Shown: in pieces, positions 42,171-51,200 of the stretch
How the letters are laid out: each line of letters opens with the position of its first letter
How positions within the stretch are numbered: position 1 is the stretch's first letter
NCBI RefSeq assembly: GCF_040120695.1
Contig: NZ_JBEEAC010000007.1
Span: 124,001-188,000, forward strand
Length of the DNA: 64,000 nucleotides
Source: Plantactinospora sp040120695
Lineage (GTDB): Bacteria > Actinomycetota > Actinomycetes > Mycobacteriales > Micromonosporaceae
Direction: 5' to 3'
Made by a program: the position numbers and the translations under genes
The notes under the pieces: model-generated
Seen by the model: the letters and a program-made list of their open reading frames with translations, nothing else
What the model was told of the DNA's origin: nothing
Databases searched by the model: none

Positions 42171-42911
42171 TCACAGCCCGGACTCGGCGGTACGCACCAT
42201 GATGCGCCGGCACTCCTCGCAGCGCACCACCTCGTCGGGAGCGGCGGCCTTGATCCGGCCCCGGTCCGCGCCGTAGAGCTCCAGCCGGCAGCCGCCACAG
42301 CGCCCACCAGCGACCAGGGCCGCACCGAGCCCGCCCGACGCCTCCCGGATCTTGTCGTAGAGCGCCACCAGGTCGGCCGGGAGGTCGGCCGCGAGTGGCT
42401 GCCGCGAGCCGACCTTGAACTCCTCCTCCTTGCCGATCTCGGCAAGGGCCCGGTCGCGCCGCTGCTCGGTCTCCGCACGCCGCTCCCGGGCCGCCGCCAG
42501 CCGCTGCTCGATCCCGTCGAGTACGCCCTGCGCGGTCTCCCGCTGCTCCATCAGCTCCAGCTCGGCGTCCTCCAGCTCGGTCTGCCGCCGGTTGAGGGAG
42601 GCAAGCTCGTGCTGCAGCGCCTCCAGTTCGCGGGCCGGCCCCGAGCCGACGGTCAGCCGGGCCTCGTTGCGGTCCTTGCGGATCCGCACCTGCTCGACGT
42701 CCCGCTCCAACCGGGCGATGTCCCGGTCCAGGTCGTCCACTGCCACCTGGGCGCGGACCCGCTCGTCCTCCAGCGCGGACAGCTCCCGGGCCAGCGTCTC
42801 CAGCTCGGCGTGCTCCGGCAGCGTACGGCGCCGGTGCGCGAGCTGGGCGAGCCCGGTGTCGATCGCCTGCAGGTCGAGCAGGCGACGCTGGTCTTTCGGG
42901 TCGGCCTTCAT
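42171..42911 (-). CDS. Coiled-coil protein with C-terminal C4 zinc ribbon
   Basis: A 246-residue protein. About 150 residues of heptad-rich helix (rich in Leu, Glu, Arg; for example ELEALQHELASLNRRQTELE) form a long antiparallel coiled coil, and the C-terminus has a zinc ribbon CGGC-18-CEEC. It is the DUF164/Rv2229c-type protein. Its role in RNA or DNA handling is suspected but not established. ATG 42911 overlaps the Nif3-like stop (ATGA). Length and synteny with the RNase HI/phosphatase gene are conserved across actinomycetes. Confidence 0.9.
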   Translation of the reverse strand: MKADPKDQRRLLDLQAIDTGLAQLAHRRRTLPEHAELETLARELSALEDERVRAQVAVDDLDRDIARLERDVEQVRIRKDRNEARLTVGSGPARELEALQHELASLNRRQTELEDAELELMEQRETAQGVLDGIEQRLAAARERRAETEQRRDRALAEIGKEEEFKVGSRQPLAADLPADLVALYDKIREASGGLGAALVAGGRCGGCRLELYGADRGRIKAAAPDEVVRCEECRRIMVRTAESGL

Positions 42912-43801
42912 CGGGGGGACTCCTTCTCCACGAGGGATGCGGGGGGTAGCACGGGTGGTACGGGAGACGCCGCCTGCACCGTCCACGGATCGGTGTCCAG
43001 ATCGGACACCAGGGTCTCCACGCCCAGTCGCTCGCGCAGGTGTGCGGCCAGGTCGTCCAGCCAGGGCCGCTCGGTCGCCCAGTGCGCGGCGTCCAGCAGA
43101 GCCGGCCCCTCCTCGGCCTGGTACTCGCTGACCGGATGGTGCCGCAGGTCGGCGGTGAGGAAGGCGTCGACGCCGGCCCGGAGGGCGTCGGCGAGGAAGG
43201 AGTCACCGGCCCCGCCGCTGACCGCCACGGTCGAGATCGTCCGCCCGGGGTCACCGGCGGCGCGTACGCCCCAGGCGGTGGGCGGGAGCACCCGGGCCGC
43301 GTGGCCGGTGAACTCGGCCAGCGTCGCCGGCTGCGGCAGCCGGCCGATCCGCCCGAAGCCGCGCCCCGCCCCGGTGGCCGGACCGGCGGGGTCGGCCGGG
43401 CGCAGCGGGCGCAGGTCGGTCAGGCCGAGCCGGACGGCGAGCGCGTCGGAGACCCCTGGGTTGGCGATGTCGGCGTTGGTGTGCGCCACGTACAGGGCCA
43501 CGTCGTTGCGGATCAACTGGTGCACAACCCGGCCCTTGTACGTCGTCGCGGCCACCGACGAGACCCCGCGCAGCAGCAGCGGATGGTGCGCCACGATCAG
43601 GTCGGCACCGTAGCCGAGCGCCTCGGCGACGGTCTCCGGCACCACGTCCACCACGCAGCAGACCCGGCGTACCGGCGCGGACGGCTCACCGACCACCAGT
43701 CCCACCCGGTCCCACCCCTCGGCCCAGGCCGGCGGGTAACGCTGGTCGAGCGCGGCCACGACGTCGGCGACACTGACCGCCTGAGCTCCGGATGCATCCA
43801 C
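42908..43801 (-). CDS. Nif3-like dinuclear metal center protein (YqfO/YbgI family)
   Basis: A 297-residue member of the Nif3 family, hexameric proteins with a two-metal centre. Recognisable blocks: PPAWAEGWDRVGLVVG near the N-terminus, LIVAHHPLLLRG (metal-binding His-His), AHTNADIANPGVSDALA (His and Asp), VSGGAGDSFLADAL, FLTADLRHH (His) and DAAHWATE (His, Glu). These give the full set of metal ligands. Function in vivo is not settled; a GTP cyclohydrolase 1 type 2 role has been claimed for relatives. GTG 43801 start. First gene of the Nif3 - zinc ribbon - RNase HI cluster. Confidence 0.93.
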   Translation of the reverse strand: MDASGAQAVSVADVVAALDQRYPPAWAEGWDRVGLVVGEPSAPVRRVCCVVDVVPETVAEALGYGADLIVAHHPLLLRGVSSVAATTYKGRVVHQLIRNDVALYVAHTNADIANPGVSDALAVRLGLTDLRPLRPADPAGPATGAGRGFGRIGRLPQPATLAEFTGHAARVLPPTAWGVRAAGDPGRTISTVAVSGGAGDSFLADALRAGVDAFLTADLRHHPVSEYQAEEGPALLDAAHWATERPWLDDLAAHLRERLGVETLVSDLDTDPWTVQAASPVPPVLPPASLVEKESPR

Positions 43802-43853
43802 GGCGGCCCAGCTTACCGGCGCCGGCCCGGCCCGTCGGCGGGTCCGCCCCGGT

Positions 43854-44423
43854 TCAGCCGCGCTGGCCGCTGACCGAGAGCCTGGCCCGCAGCGCCGTCA
43901 CCGCCATCTCCCAGGGAAACCTCTCCAGGTAGCGCTCCCCGGTGCCGGGTGCGTGCAGCGGCATGACGTGGTCGCCGAAGAGCACCGTGACGTGCCAGTC
44001 CCGCAGCCGGGCGAGGCTGGTCAGGAAGGCCGGATGGGCCGCCATCGCGGCGTTGGTGAACGGCATCGCCACGATCGGCAGCCCCTTGCCGAGCCCCTCG
44101 ACCAGCAGACCGAGGGCGAGGGTGTCCGCTATCCCGGCGGCCCACTTGTTGATCGTGTTCACCGTCGCCGGAGAGACGATCATCGCGTCCGCGTCGGGAA
44201 GTACGTCCGGATCGCCGGGGTTCTTGTACGTCGACCGCACCGGATGCCCGGTCTGCCGGCGCAGCGCCGGTACGTCGGCGAACTTCGTCCCGTCCGGGGT
44301 CAACACCACGCAGACGTCCCAGCCGTCGCGCTGCGCGCAGGTGACCAGCCGACCGACGTGCCGGGTCAGCGGCGAGCCGCAGGCGAGCACGTACAGCACC
44401 CGGGACCCGCTCGACTCCGTCAC
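43854..44423 (-). CDS. Flavoprotein of the phosphopantothenoylcysteine/peptidyl-cysteine decarboxylase family
   Basis: A 189-residue HFCD-fold flavoprotein that binds FMN and oxidatively decarboxylates a cysteine moiety. The motifs are VLYVLACGSPLT (N-terminal FMN loop), AMIVSPATVNTINKWAAGIAD (the FMN-binding/catalytic helix; Asn-Thr-Ile-Asn-Lys-Trp is characteristic) and IVAMPFTNAAM (the usual PAMNxxMW block in altered form). The usual active His is not obvious. CoaBC is longer, so this is a stand-alone member; close relatives sit next to XRE regulators as here (55 bp downstream). Confidence 0.83.
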   Translation of the reverse strand: MTESSGSRVLYVLACGSPLTRHVGRLVTCAQRDGWDVCVVLTPDGTKFADVPALRRQTGHPVRSTYKNPGDPDVLPDADAMIVSPATVNTINKWAAGIADTLALGLLVEGLGKGLPIVAMPFTNAAMAAHPAFLTSLARLRDWHVTVLFGDHVMPLHAPGTGERYLERFPWEMAVTALRARLSVSGQRG

Positions 44424-44478
44424 CGGACGACCTCCGGCACCGCCCGGGTGGCTGGGGCAAGCCCGGGGACCGGCCGCG

Positions 44479-45711
44479 TCATATCGCTACTCCCATCTGC
44501 TCAGCCAACTCCGCAATCGCGGCGGGCGGCGCACCCCGTGTGCGACGCAGCACGTTTGACATCACCTCGTGCGCGATCGGCCGGCACCTGATCTCGGACG
44601 GGGCCAGCCGGTCGCCGTCGACCAGCGCCTCGCCCGCCCGGTCCAGGTCGCCGATCTGGGCGAACCCGCGGGCCAGGTCCAGCATGTGGTGTGCCCGCCG
44701 CTCCGGCAGCAGCGTGTTGAAGCCCTCCCGCCGCATGATCCGCCGCTCGTGGGTCTGCACCGCGTTCCCGCCCTCGCCCAGCTCCACCGCCGCCGCCGCG
44801 CGGTGCAGCTCCAGGTTGGTCGGGCCGAAGCTGGTCCAGTAGTGGTTATGGTCGCCGCCCAGCCGGTCCGCCGCGCCCTCCGCCTCGTAGATCAGGTCCT
44901 TGACCGTGTTGTTGTCGCCCATCCGGGCCGCCGCCATCGCCCCCTGCAACAGCAGCATCCCGTAGACGGAGAGCCGCTCCGGCCCTGCGTCGTTGCCACC
45001 GCCGGGCGCCAGGCGGTTGGCGACGCTCACGTTCACCTCCAGCGCCGGCCGGGCCCGGCCGAGCGCCAGCAGGGCGTTGCCGACCCGGTAGGTGGCCACC
45101 CCGGCCAGCAGCGGATCGCCGGCCCGCTGTGAGACCGCCATCGACCGGTCGGCGGCGAGCCAGGCCAGCTCGTACTCGCCGAGCTTGCGCAGCGCCGACG
45201 AGGCGATCTGGTACACCTGCCCGAGCAGGTGGGCCGCCTTGGGGCCGTCGTCGCCGCCGGCCACGCTGTCCAGCGCCTGTGCGTCCCGGAGCAGCTTCGG
45301 CAGCGCCCGGGTCAACACGCCGTACCGGGCGTACTGGAACGTCAGCCAGGCGTGGTTCACCGACTTGGTCATCTCGGCCAACGAGGGCGGCTGCGGATTC
45401 GTGGTGAGGAACGAACTCATCGAGTCGTACCGCTCCAGGGCGGAGCGGATCTCGTCGACCTCCACCTCGTCGATGCAGGTGAGCCCGTCGGCCCGACGTT
45501 CCGGCGCCTTGCCGAGCAGGAGTTGGGCATCGAGTTGGAGTACGTCGGCGATCTCGTAGAGCACCGAGAACTTGTCCAGGCGGCGTACGCCTCGTTCGAC
45601 CTTGTCCACCCAGCTCTTCGACTTTCCGAGCCGATCGGCGAAGACCTGTTGCGACATTTTGCGGCGACCGCGCCAGTAGGCGACGCGACGCCCGATCGGC
45701 AGTTCGTCCAC
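44479..45711 (-). CDS. XRE-family helix-turn-helix regulator with TPR-like domain
   Basis: A 410-residue regulator. The N-terminal HTH is RRVAYWRGRRKMSQQVFADRLG then KSKSWVDKVERGVRRL (about residues 8-50). The rest is helical with repeat-like segments (ALRKLGEYELAWLAADRSMAVSQ, GDLDRAGEALVDG), consistent with TPR. Such proteins are common in actinomycetes and may sense peptides or partner proteins. GTG 45711 lies 6 bases after GGGAGGG. It is followed by the flavoprotein gene on the same strand and is divergent from the primase-polymerase-like gene 238 bp away. Confidence 0.88.
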   Translation of the reverse strand: MDELPIGRRVAYWRGRRKMSQQVFADRLGKSKSWVDKVERGVRRLDKFSVLYEIADVLQLDAQLLLGKAPERRADGLTCIDEVEVDEIRSALERYDSMSSFLTTNPQPPSLAEMTKSVNHAWLTFQYARYGVLTRALPKLLRDAQALDSVAGGDDGPKAAHLLGQVYQIASSALRKLGEYELAWLAADRSMAVSQRAGDPLLAGVATYRVGNALLALGRARPALEVNVSVANRLAPGGGNDAGPERLSVYGMLLLQGAMAAARMGDNNTVKDLIYEAEGAADRLGGDHNHYWTSFGPTNLELHRAAAAVELGEGGNAVQTHERRIMRREGFNTLLPERRAHHMLDLARGFAQIGDLDRAGEALVDGDRLAPSEIRCRPIAHEVMSNVLRRTRGAPPAAIAELAEQMGVAI

Positions 45712-45948
45712 GTCCGGCCCTCCCTTCTGCGTCGGCGGTCCGGTAGGGGGCCCGCGCCGGTACGAAAACGGGGTGCGACTCACATCTGCGCTGGTCGCAC
45801 AGCATGTACGTCACTCCGGAGACGGCCGCTCGTAGCTTTCGATGCAACTTGCGGCTGTCTGCCCGGACAAACGACCGCGTCAGACGCCAGTGACGGGCTT
45901 CGACCTGCATAACTGGCCGAGATCAATAAATGTAGGGGGTTCACGAAA

Positions 45949-46629
45949 ATGTGGGAGAAGGTCCGTCCGCGTTCGGTCCGTTTCGCCCAACTCGACCGGG
46001 TCCGGCTGCGCCGGATCGCGGTCCGCTATGCCAGCCACGGCTGGCAGGTCACCCCCGGCGCGTGTCTGGCCCGGCACCGTTTCGTCTGTGGCCGGGCCGG
46101 CTGTCCGACCACCGGTTGCCATCCGGCGCTGGAGCATTGGGAGCAGAACGCCACCGCCGACCCGGCCCGGGTCGCCACCTGGTGGCGGCTCCGCCCGCAC
46201 TCGATCCTGCTCGCCACCGGCCGCGCCTTCGACGTCCTGGAGGTCCCCGCCTACCTGGGCCGGTTCGCGCTGGAGCAGGCCCGGCCGCGGCTGTTCGGCG
46301 CCGTCTCCAACCAGGTCCGCGGGCCGGTCGCGGTCACACCGGGCGGCCGGTGGATGTTCCTGGTACGCCCCGGCGAGCCGCTCCGGCCCGAACTGGAACA
46401 CAACCTCTACGTGGTCCGGCACGGCTCCGGCTCGTGGATTCCTGCCCCGCCGACCCGGCTGCCGGAGGGGACGGTGCGCTGGCTGGTGTCCCCGGAGGAG
46501 ACCTGCTGGCGCCTGGCCGACCCGTACGGCGTCCAGGAGCTGATCGTCGAGGCGTTGGAGGCGGTCGCTCCGGCGCTGCCCGAGCCGCTCTTCCCGGCCC
46601 ACCTGCCCGCCCCCCGCCGGGGCTACTGA
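45949..46629 (+). CDS. Bifunctional DNA primase/polymerase N-terminal-domain-like protein
   Basis: A 226-residue protein. A cysteine cluster (CLARHRFVCGRAGCPTTGCHP) is followed by HWEQNATADPARVATWWRLRPHSILLATGRAFDVLEVP, the pattern of the Prim-Pol N-terminal domain where W-x-x-x-P-x-x-x-I-x-x-x-T-G precedes the catalytic acidic residues. Here the usual D-x-D is FDVLEV, and the later acidic/His part is altered, so activity is doubtful. In actinomycetes such short proteins are often annotated as primase/polymerase and occur near XRE genes as here. It starts at ATG 45949 after TAGGGGG. Confidence 0.7.
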   Translation: MWEKVRPRSVRFAQLDRVRLRRIAVRYASHGWQVTPGACLARHRFVCGRAGCPTTGCHPALEHWEQNATADPARVATWWRLRPHSILLATGRAFDVLEVPAYLGRFALEQARPRLFGAVSNQVRGPVAVTPGGRWMFLVRPGEPLRPELEHNLYVVRHGSGSWIPAPPTRLPEGTVRWLVSPEETCWRLADPYGVQELIVEALEAVAPALPEPLFPAHLPAPRRGY

Positions 46630-46956
46630 GGGCACCGGATCGTCGGTCGCCGCCGGCGTCTCGGCGGGAATCGCCGGGTTTCCGCTTAGCCTGGGCCGGA
46701 ATCGTCGGTTCCCGCCGCGTCTGCCCCGGAGTGGCCGGTTCCCGCTCCGGATGCCTTCCGGGTGTCTCCCGGGCACCGTCGCCCGTGCTGGGCGGTCACG
46801 TCGGGCCCGGCCCGCGCGGGCTCGCGCCGGCCGGGCCGGTGCGACGCGCCTGGCCGGCGACCGGGCTGGTAGCAGGGGTACGAGGAGCGTGAGAGCGGCC
46901 CCGGACCGGGTAATCCGGCGCCGGACTGGTTGACGCCTGAGGAAAGGGCCCACGCC
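46630..46956. repeat. Intergenic 30-bp degenerate repeats
   Basis: The region holds no gene. GGAATCGCCGGGTTTCCGC (46667), GGAATCGTCGGTTCCCGC (46698) and GGAGTGGCCGGTTCCCGC (46728) form three imperfect copies at a 30-31 bp period. The remainder is Pro/Gly/Arg-codon-like GC-rich DNA. Confidence 0.5.
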
Positions 46957-47211
46957 ATGCTCAGCAAAGAGGATCAGCGCCGATTCGACGAGATCACGCA
47001 CCAGCTCCGGATAAGCGATCCCGAGTTCGTCGCCCGGTTGAGCGACCGGGGCAAACTGCGGCGCGCTCGGCTGATACTCGTGTTGACCTTCGTACTCTGG
47101 GCCACCGTGCCGGCCCTGGTCGTGCTCGGCGGCTGGCTCGCCGTCGCTATCGCCCCGGCGGTCCTGGTCGCGGCCACCCTGATGATGTGGCAGGCCCGGC
47201 GGATCCGGTGA
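46957..47211 (+). CDS. DUF3040 family membrane protein
   Basis: An 84-residue protein. It begins MLSKEDQRRFDEITHQLRISDPEFVARL, the DUF3040 N-terminal helix and conserved acidic-DPxF pattern, and has two transmembrane helices (LILVLTFVLWATVPALVVLG and WLAVAIAPAVLVAATLMM). Such proteins are common in actinomycetes, of unknown function. ATG 46957 has GAGGAAAGG upstream. Confidence 0.86.
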   Translation: MLSKEDQRRFDEITHQLRISDPEFVARLSDRGKLRRARLILVLTFVLWATVPALVVLGGWLAVAIAPAVLVAATLMMWQARRIR

Positions 47212-47246
47212 GCTCGGGCGAGGGCAGCGCAGTCGTCGCCGAACCG

Positions 47247-47282
47247 GACACGGCAGGCAACACGGCAGGCAACACGGCAGGC
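47247..47282 (+). repeat. 12-bp tandem repeat, three copies
   Basis: The unit (g/a)acacggcaggc occurs three times in a row, ending at the stop codon of the SWIM gene. The last two copies are identical. Confidence 0.7.
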
Positions 47283-48266
47283 TCAGACCGGCTCGCTCTC
47301 GCCGAACCGGCGGTAGGCGCGGCGGAGCCGCTCGGTCAGGCCCGGCCCGCCGATCGCCGCGGCCGGCGGTCCGAGCTGGCGCAGTACCAGCTCCGGTTCG
47401 GTCGCCAGGGTGGGCGCGCGGGCCGGCAGCGGCACCGGGGCGACCCAGAACCGGTCGAGCGCTCCGGCCAACGGTTCGGCGGGCAGGTCGGCGAGGGCCG
47501 GCCCGGCTCCGACCGGCGGTGAGTCGGCCGGGCCCGGGTCGGTCGGAACCGGCAGCCCGGCGGTGTCGGTGTCGGTGTCGCTGTCGGACGCACCGGTACG
47601 TGCCCCACGCCGGCCCGCCGGCCCGCGACCACGCCCCGGGTCGGTGCTCCGCCGCGCCGCCCCGCCGTCGCCGGATTCGGCACCGCGCAGCGCCCGCAGC
47701 CGGGCCAGTAGCCGGGCCCGGTCCCGCCCCCGCCAGTGCAGCAGCTGGAACGGATCCGCGTCGAACGCCTCGGCGAGCAGATAGAAGGTCGCGGCCAGGT
47801 GCTTGCACGGCACGGCGAAGTCGGGACAGTCGCAGCGCTGGGTCAGCTCGTCCACCCCGGCCGGAAAGAGTGGCGCGCCCGCCTCGGCGAAGACCGCCTC
47901 CAGCTCCGGCGGTACGTCGCCGGCCAGCAGCCGCGCGCTGAACAGCGCCTGCGCGGCGAGCAGCCTCTCCAGCCGGGTCCAGACCCGCTCGGTCAACGGC
48001 CGGAACCGGATCGACACCCGGTACGGCTTCGCCCGGGAGCCCTGGACGACGGCGGTCACCTCGCCCGGTGCCACGTCGAGCGAGAGGACCTGCCCGGCGC
48101 GGGCGTACGAGCGGCCCCGGGTGAGCCGGGTGCCCAACGCGAAGGACTCGAGTACGTCGACGAAGCGGCGGGACCACCAGGACTGCCCGATCGCCCCCCG
48201 GGCGGTACGCGCCCGCAGTCCACCGTCGACCCTGCGCGGACGGCCGTACTCGCGGAAGTCGGTCAT
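47283..48266 (-). CDS. SWIM zinc-finger protein, SNF2 helicase partner
   Basis: A 327-residue protein. The SWIM motif C-x-C-x6-C-x-H is CDCPDFAVPCKHLAATFYLLAE at about residues 160-180. An N-terminal half with two beta-rich segments (GQVLSLDVAPGEVTAVVQGSRAKPYRVSIRF) precedes it. The C-terminal part is Pro/Ala-rich with an SDSDTDTDTA repeat. The ATG at 48266 overlaps the SNF2 stop (ATGA), so the pair is co-translated. SWIM proteins in this pairing are thought to bind nucleic acid for the helicase. Confidence 0.9.
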   Translation of the reverse strand: MTDFREYGRPRRVDGGLRARTARGAIGQSWWSRRFVDVLESFALGTRLTRGRSYARAGQVLSLDVAPGEVTAVVQGSRAKPYRVSIRFRPLTERVWTRLERLLAAQALFSARLLAGDVPPELEAVFAEAGAPLFPAGVDELTQRCDCPDFAVPCKHLAATFYLLAEAFDADPFQLLHWRGRDRARLLARLRALRGAESGDGGAARRSTDPGRGRGPAGRRGARTGASDSDTDTDTAGLPVPTDPGPADSPPVGAGPALADLPAEPLAGALDRFWVAPVPLPARAPTLATEPELVLRQLGPPAAAIGGPGLTERLRRAYRRFGESEPV

Positions 48267-51200
48267 TCCACCACCGCCCCGCTTTCCAGGGCGAAGAGTT
48301 GGCGCAGTGCCGAGGTGGACAGCTCGGTGAGCCACTGCTCGCCGCTGCCGACGATCCGCGCGGCCAACCCCCGCTTCTCGTTGATCATCGCGGCCACCTT
48401 CTCCTCCACGGTGCCGGCGCAGACGAACTTGCGGACCTGCACCGGGCGGCGTTGGCCGATCCGGAACGCCCGGTCGGTGGCCTGGTCCTCGACCGCCGGG
48501 TTCCACCACCGGTCGACGTGGATGACGTGGTTGGCGGCGGTCAGGGTCAGCCCGGTGCCGCCGGCCTTGAGGGAGAGGACGAAGAGGGCCGGGCCGGTCG
48601 ACCCGTCCCCGGTGGAGTCCTGGAACCGGGCCACCATCGCGTCCCGGTCGGTCTTGCCGACGCCGCCGTGCAGGTAGAGCACCTCGCGGCCGAACCGGGC
48701 GGCGAGGTGGGCCCGGAGCATCCCGCCGAACTCGGCGTACTGGCTGAAGATCAGTGCCTTCTCGCCGGCCGCCAGTACCTCGTCCAGGATCTCCTCCAGC
48801 CGGGCCAGCTTGCCGGAGCGGCCGGGCAGCGCCGAGCCGTCCCGGAGCACCTGCGCGGGGTGGTTGCAGACCTGCTTGAGCCGGGTCATGGTGGCCAGCA
48901 CCAGCCCGCGTCGCTCGATGCCGTCACTGGACTCGATCCTGGCCATCATGTCGTCGACCACCGCCTGGTAGAGGGAGGCCTGCTCCCGGGTGAGGTTGCA
49001 GAGCACCTCCATCTCCAGCTTCTCCGGCAGGTCGGTGATGATCGACCGGTCGGTCTTCACCCGGCGCAGCACGAACGGGCCGGTGATCCGGCGCAGCCGG
49101 GCCGCCGCCTCGTCGTCGCCGTGCCGCTCGATCGGCTCGGCGTACCGCTTCTTGAAGGCCGGCGCGGCGCCGAGCAGCCCGGGATTGGCGAACTCCATGA
49201 TCGACCAGAGGTCGGCGAGGCGGTTCTCCACCGGGGTACCGGTGACCGCCACCCGGTGCCGGGCGGGCAGCGACCGCACGGCGGCGGCCTGCCGGGTCGC
49301 GGCATTCTTGATCGACTGCGCCTCGTCGACCACGATCCGGTGCCAGTCGACCTCACCCAGTGCGGCGGCGTCCCGGGCCGCCAGCGAGTAGGTGGTGAGC
49401 ACCAGGTCCGCGTCCCGCACCGCCGCGGCGAACCTCGCCCCGCGCGGCCGTTCCGCACCATGGTGTACGTGCACCCGCAGCTCCGGGGCGAACCGGGCCG
49501 CCTCGCGCTGCCAGTTGCCGACCAGCGACATCGGGCAGACCAGCAGGGTCGGGCCGGCCTCCGGCGGGTCACCGGCGAGCAGTGCGAGCATCATGATGGT
49601 CTTGCCCAGCCCCATGTCGTCGGCGAGGATCCCGCCGAGCCCGAGCGACTGGAGGAAGGCCAGCCAGGCCAGCCCGCGCTGCTGGTACGGCCGCAGCGTG
49701 CCCCGGAAGGACTCCGGCGCCTCCCGGGGCGTCAGATGCCGCTCGGCCTGACCGGCGAGCAGGTCGCCGAGCGGGCCGTCGGCGCTGACCCCGAGCACCG
49801 GCAGCGCCGCCGGATCGTCCTCGGTGGCCAGTCCCAGCCGGAGCAGGTCGCCCACGGTCAGCTCGCCACCCGCGCGGAGCAGCTTGAGCCCGGCGGCGAG
49901 CCGCTTCGCGTCCAGTTCCACCCACTGGCCGCGCAGCCGCACCAGCGGCGTCTTCAGTTTCGCCAGCGCCCGCAGCTCGGCGGCGTGCAGCGGCTGGTCG
50001 CCGAGGGCCAGCTCCCACCGGTAGTCGACCAGCGCGTCCATACCCAGTGCGCTGCGCGACGCGACCGTCCCCGGCGCGGTACGGGTCTTCGCCTGCAACC
50101 GGGCCCCGAGCCGGGCCCCCGGCCGCTGCCACCAGGACGGGAGCAGCACCCCGAACCCGGCGGCGTGCAGCACCGGCGCACCGTCCCGGAGGAACCGGTG
50201 CGCTCCCTCGGTGTCCAGCTCCAACGCCTCCGGCGTGGCCGTACGCAGCGCGTCGTCCAGCTCCGGCCAGAGCCGGCTCGCCCGACCCAGCTCGGTCAGC
50301 AGGGTCTCCTGCGGATCGGCCAGGTGCCGGGCCAGCCCCCGCAGGTCGCCCCGGGCCGCCCAGATCCGGTCCGCCCCGACCACCAGGCTCGGTTCGTCGG
50401 CCGCCTGGAGGGCGAACTCCACCCGCCAACGCCGCTCCGCCCCGGCCGGCGCGTCGACGTCGATCAGCCCGGCCAGCGCGCCGCTCCCGGCCAGTCCTTC
50501 CCTCCCGGTCGACCCCGCCAGATCATCCGCCACGGCGGAATCGTCTGCCCCGGCCGGGTCGTCTGGCTCCGCCAGCTCGTCCGGCTCGGTCGGCGTCAGG
50601 TCGATCTCGGCCGGCGCGGGTGGTTCGACGAGTCGGAAGCAGGCCCGTACCGGGCTGCCGGCGGCGTCCCGCTGCCAGGCGCGCAGTTCACGGTCCAGTC
50701 CGGCCAGCGCCTCCGGTGCCGCGGTGAAGTCCCGCTGCCGCCCGGTCAGCGCCCGGAGCCAGTCCCGTACGGCGGCGTCGGCGGCACCTGCCCGACCCGC
50801 CCCGATCAGCCGTACGCCCTCCAGGGCGGTCCGGGCGGCGGCGTCGGTGAGCGCGTCCAGGGCCTCCGCGACGGTGGCCGCCGCCGAGCCGCTCGCTCCG
50901 GGAACACCACCCGGCCGGCCCCCGGCCGATCCGGTGCCGTCCTGCGCCGCGGTGAACCCGGCAGCCGGCGGGTCGAGCGCGGCGCGGGTCACCGGCGGCA
51001 GCGCCATGGTCAGCGCGCGGGCCCAGCCGGCGTCGGACCCGGTCAGCAGCGGGCGCCACACCGCCCGAGCCGAGCCCGCCGAACCGCTCGGACCGGCAGC
51101 GCCCGCCGAACCGCCCGGTAGTCGAGAGGCACCCGCCGGACCGGCAGCGGCCGCCGAACCGCCCGGACCGGTCGTGGAGAGGCCGGGCAGGACCCGGCCC

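Noticed and set aside
46667..46745. CRISPR-like array
   Set aside because: Only three degenerate copies, repeats and spacers are too short and no cas gene is present.
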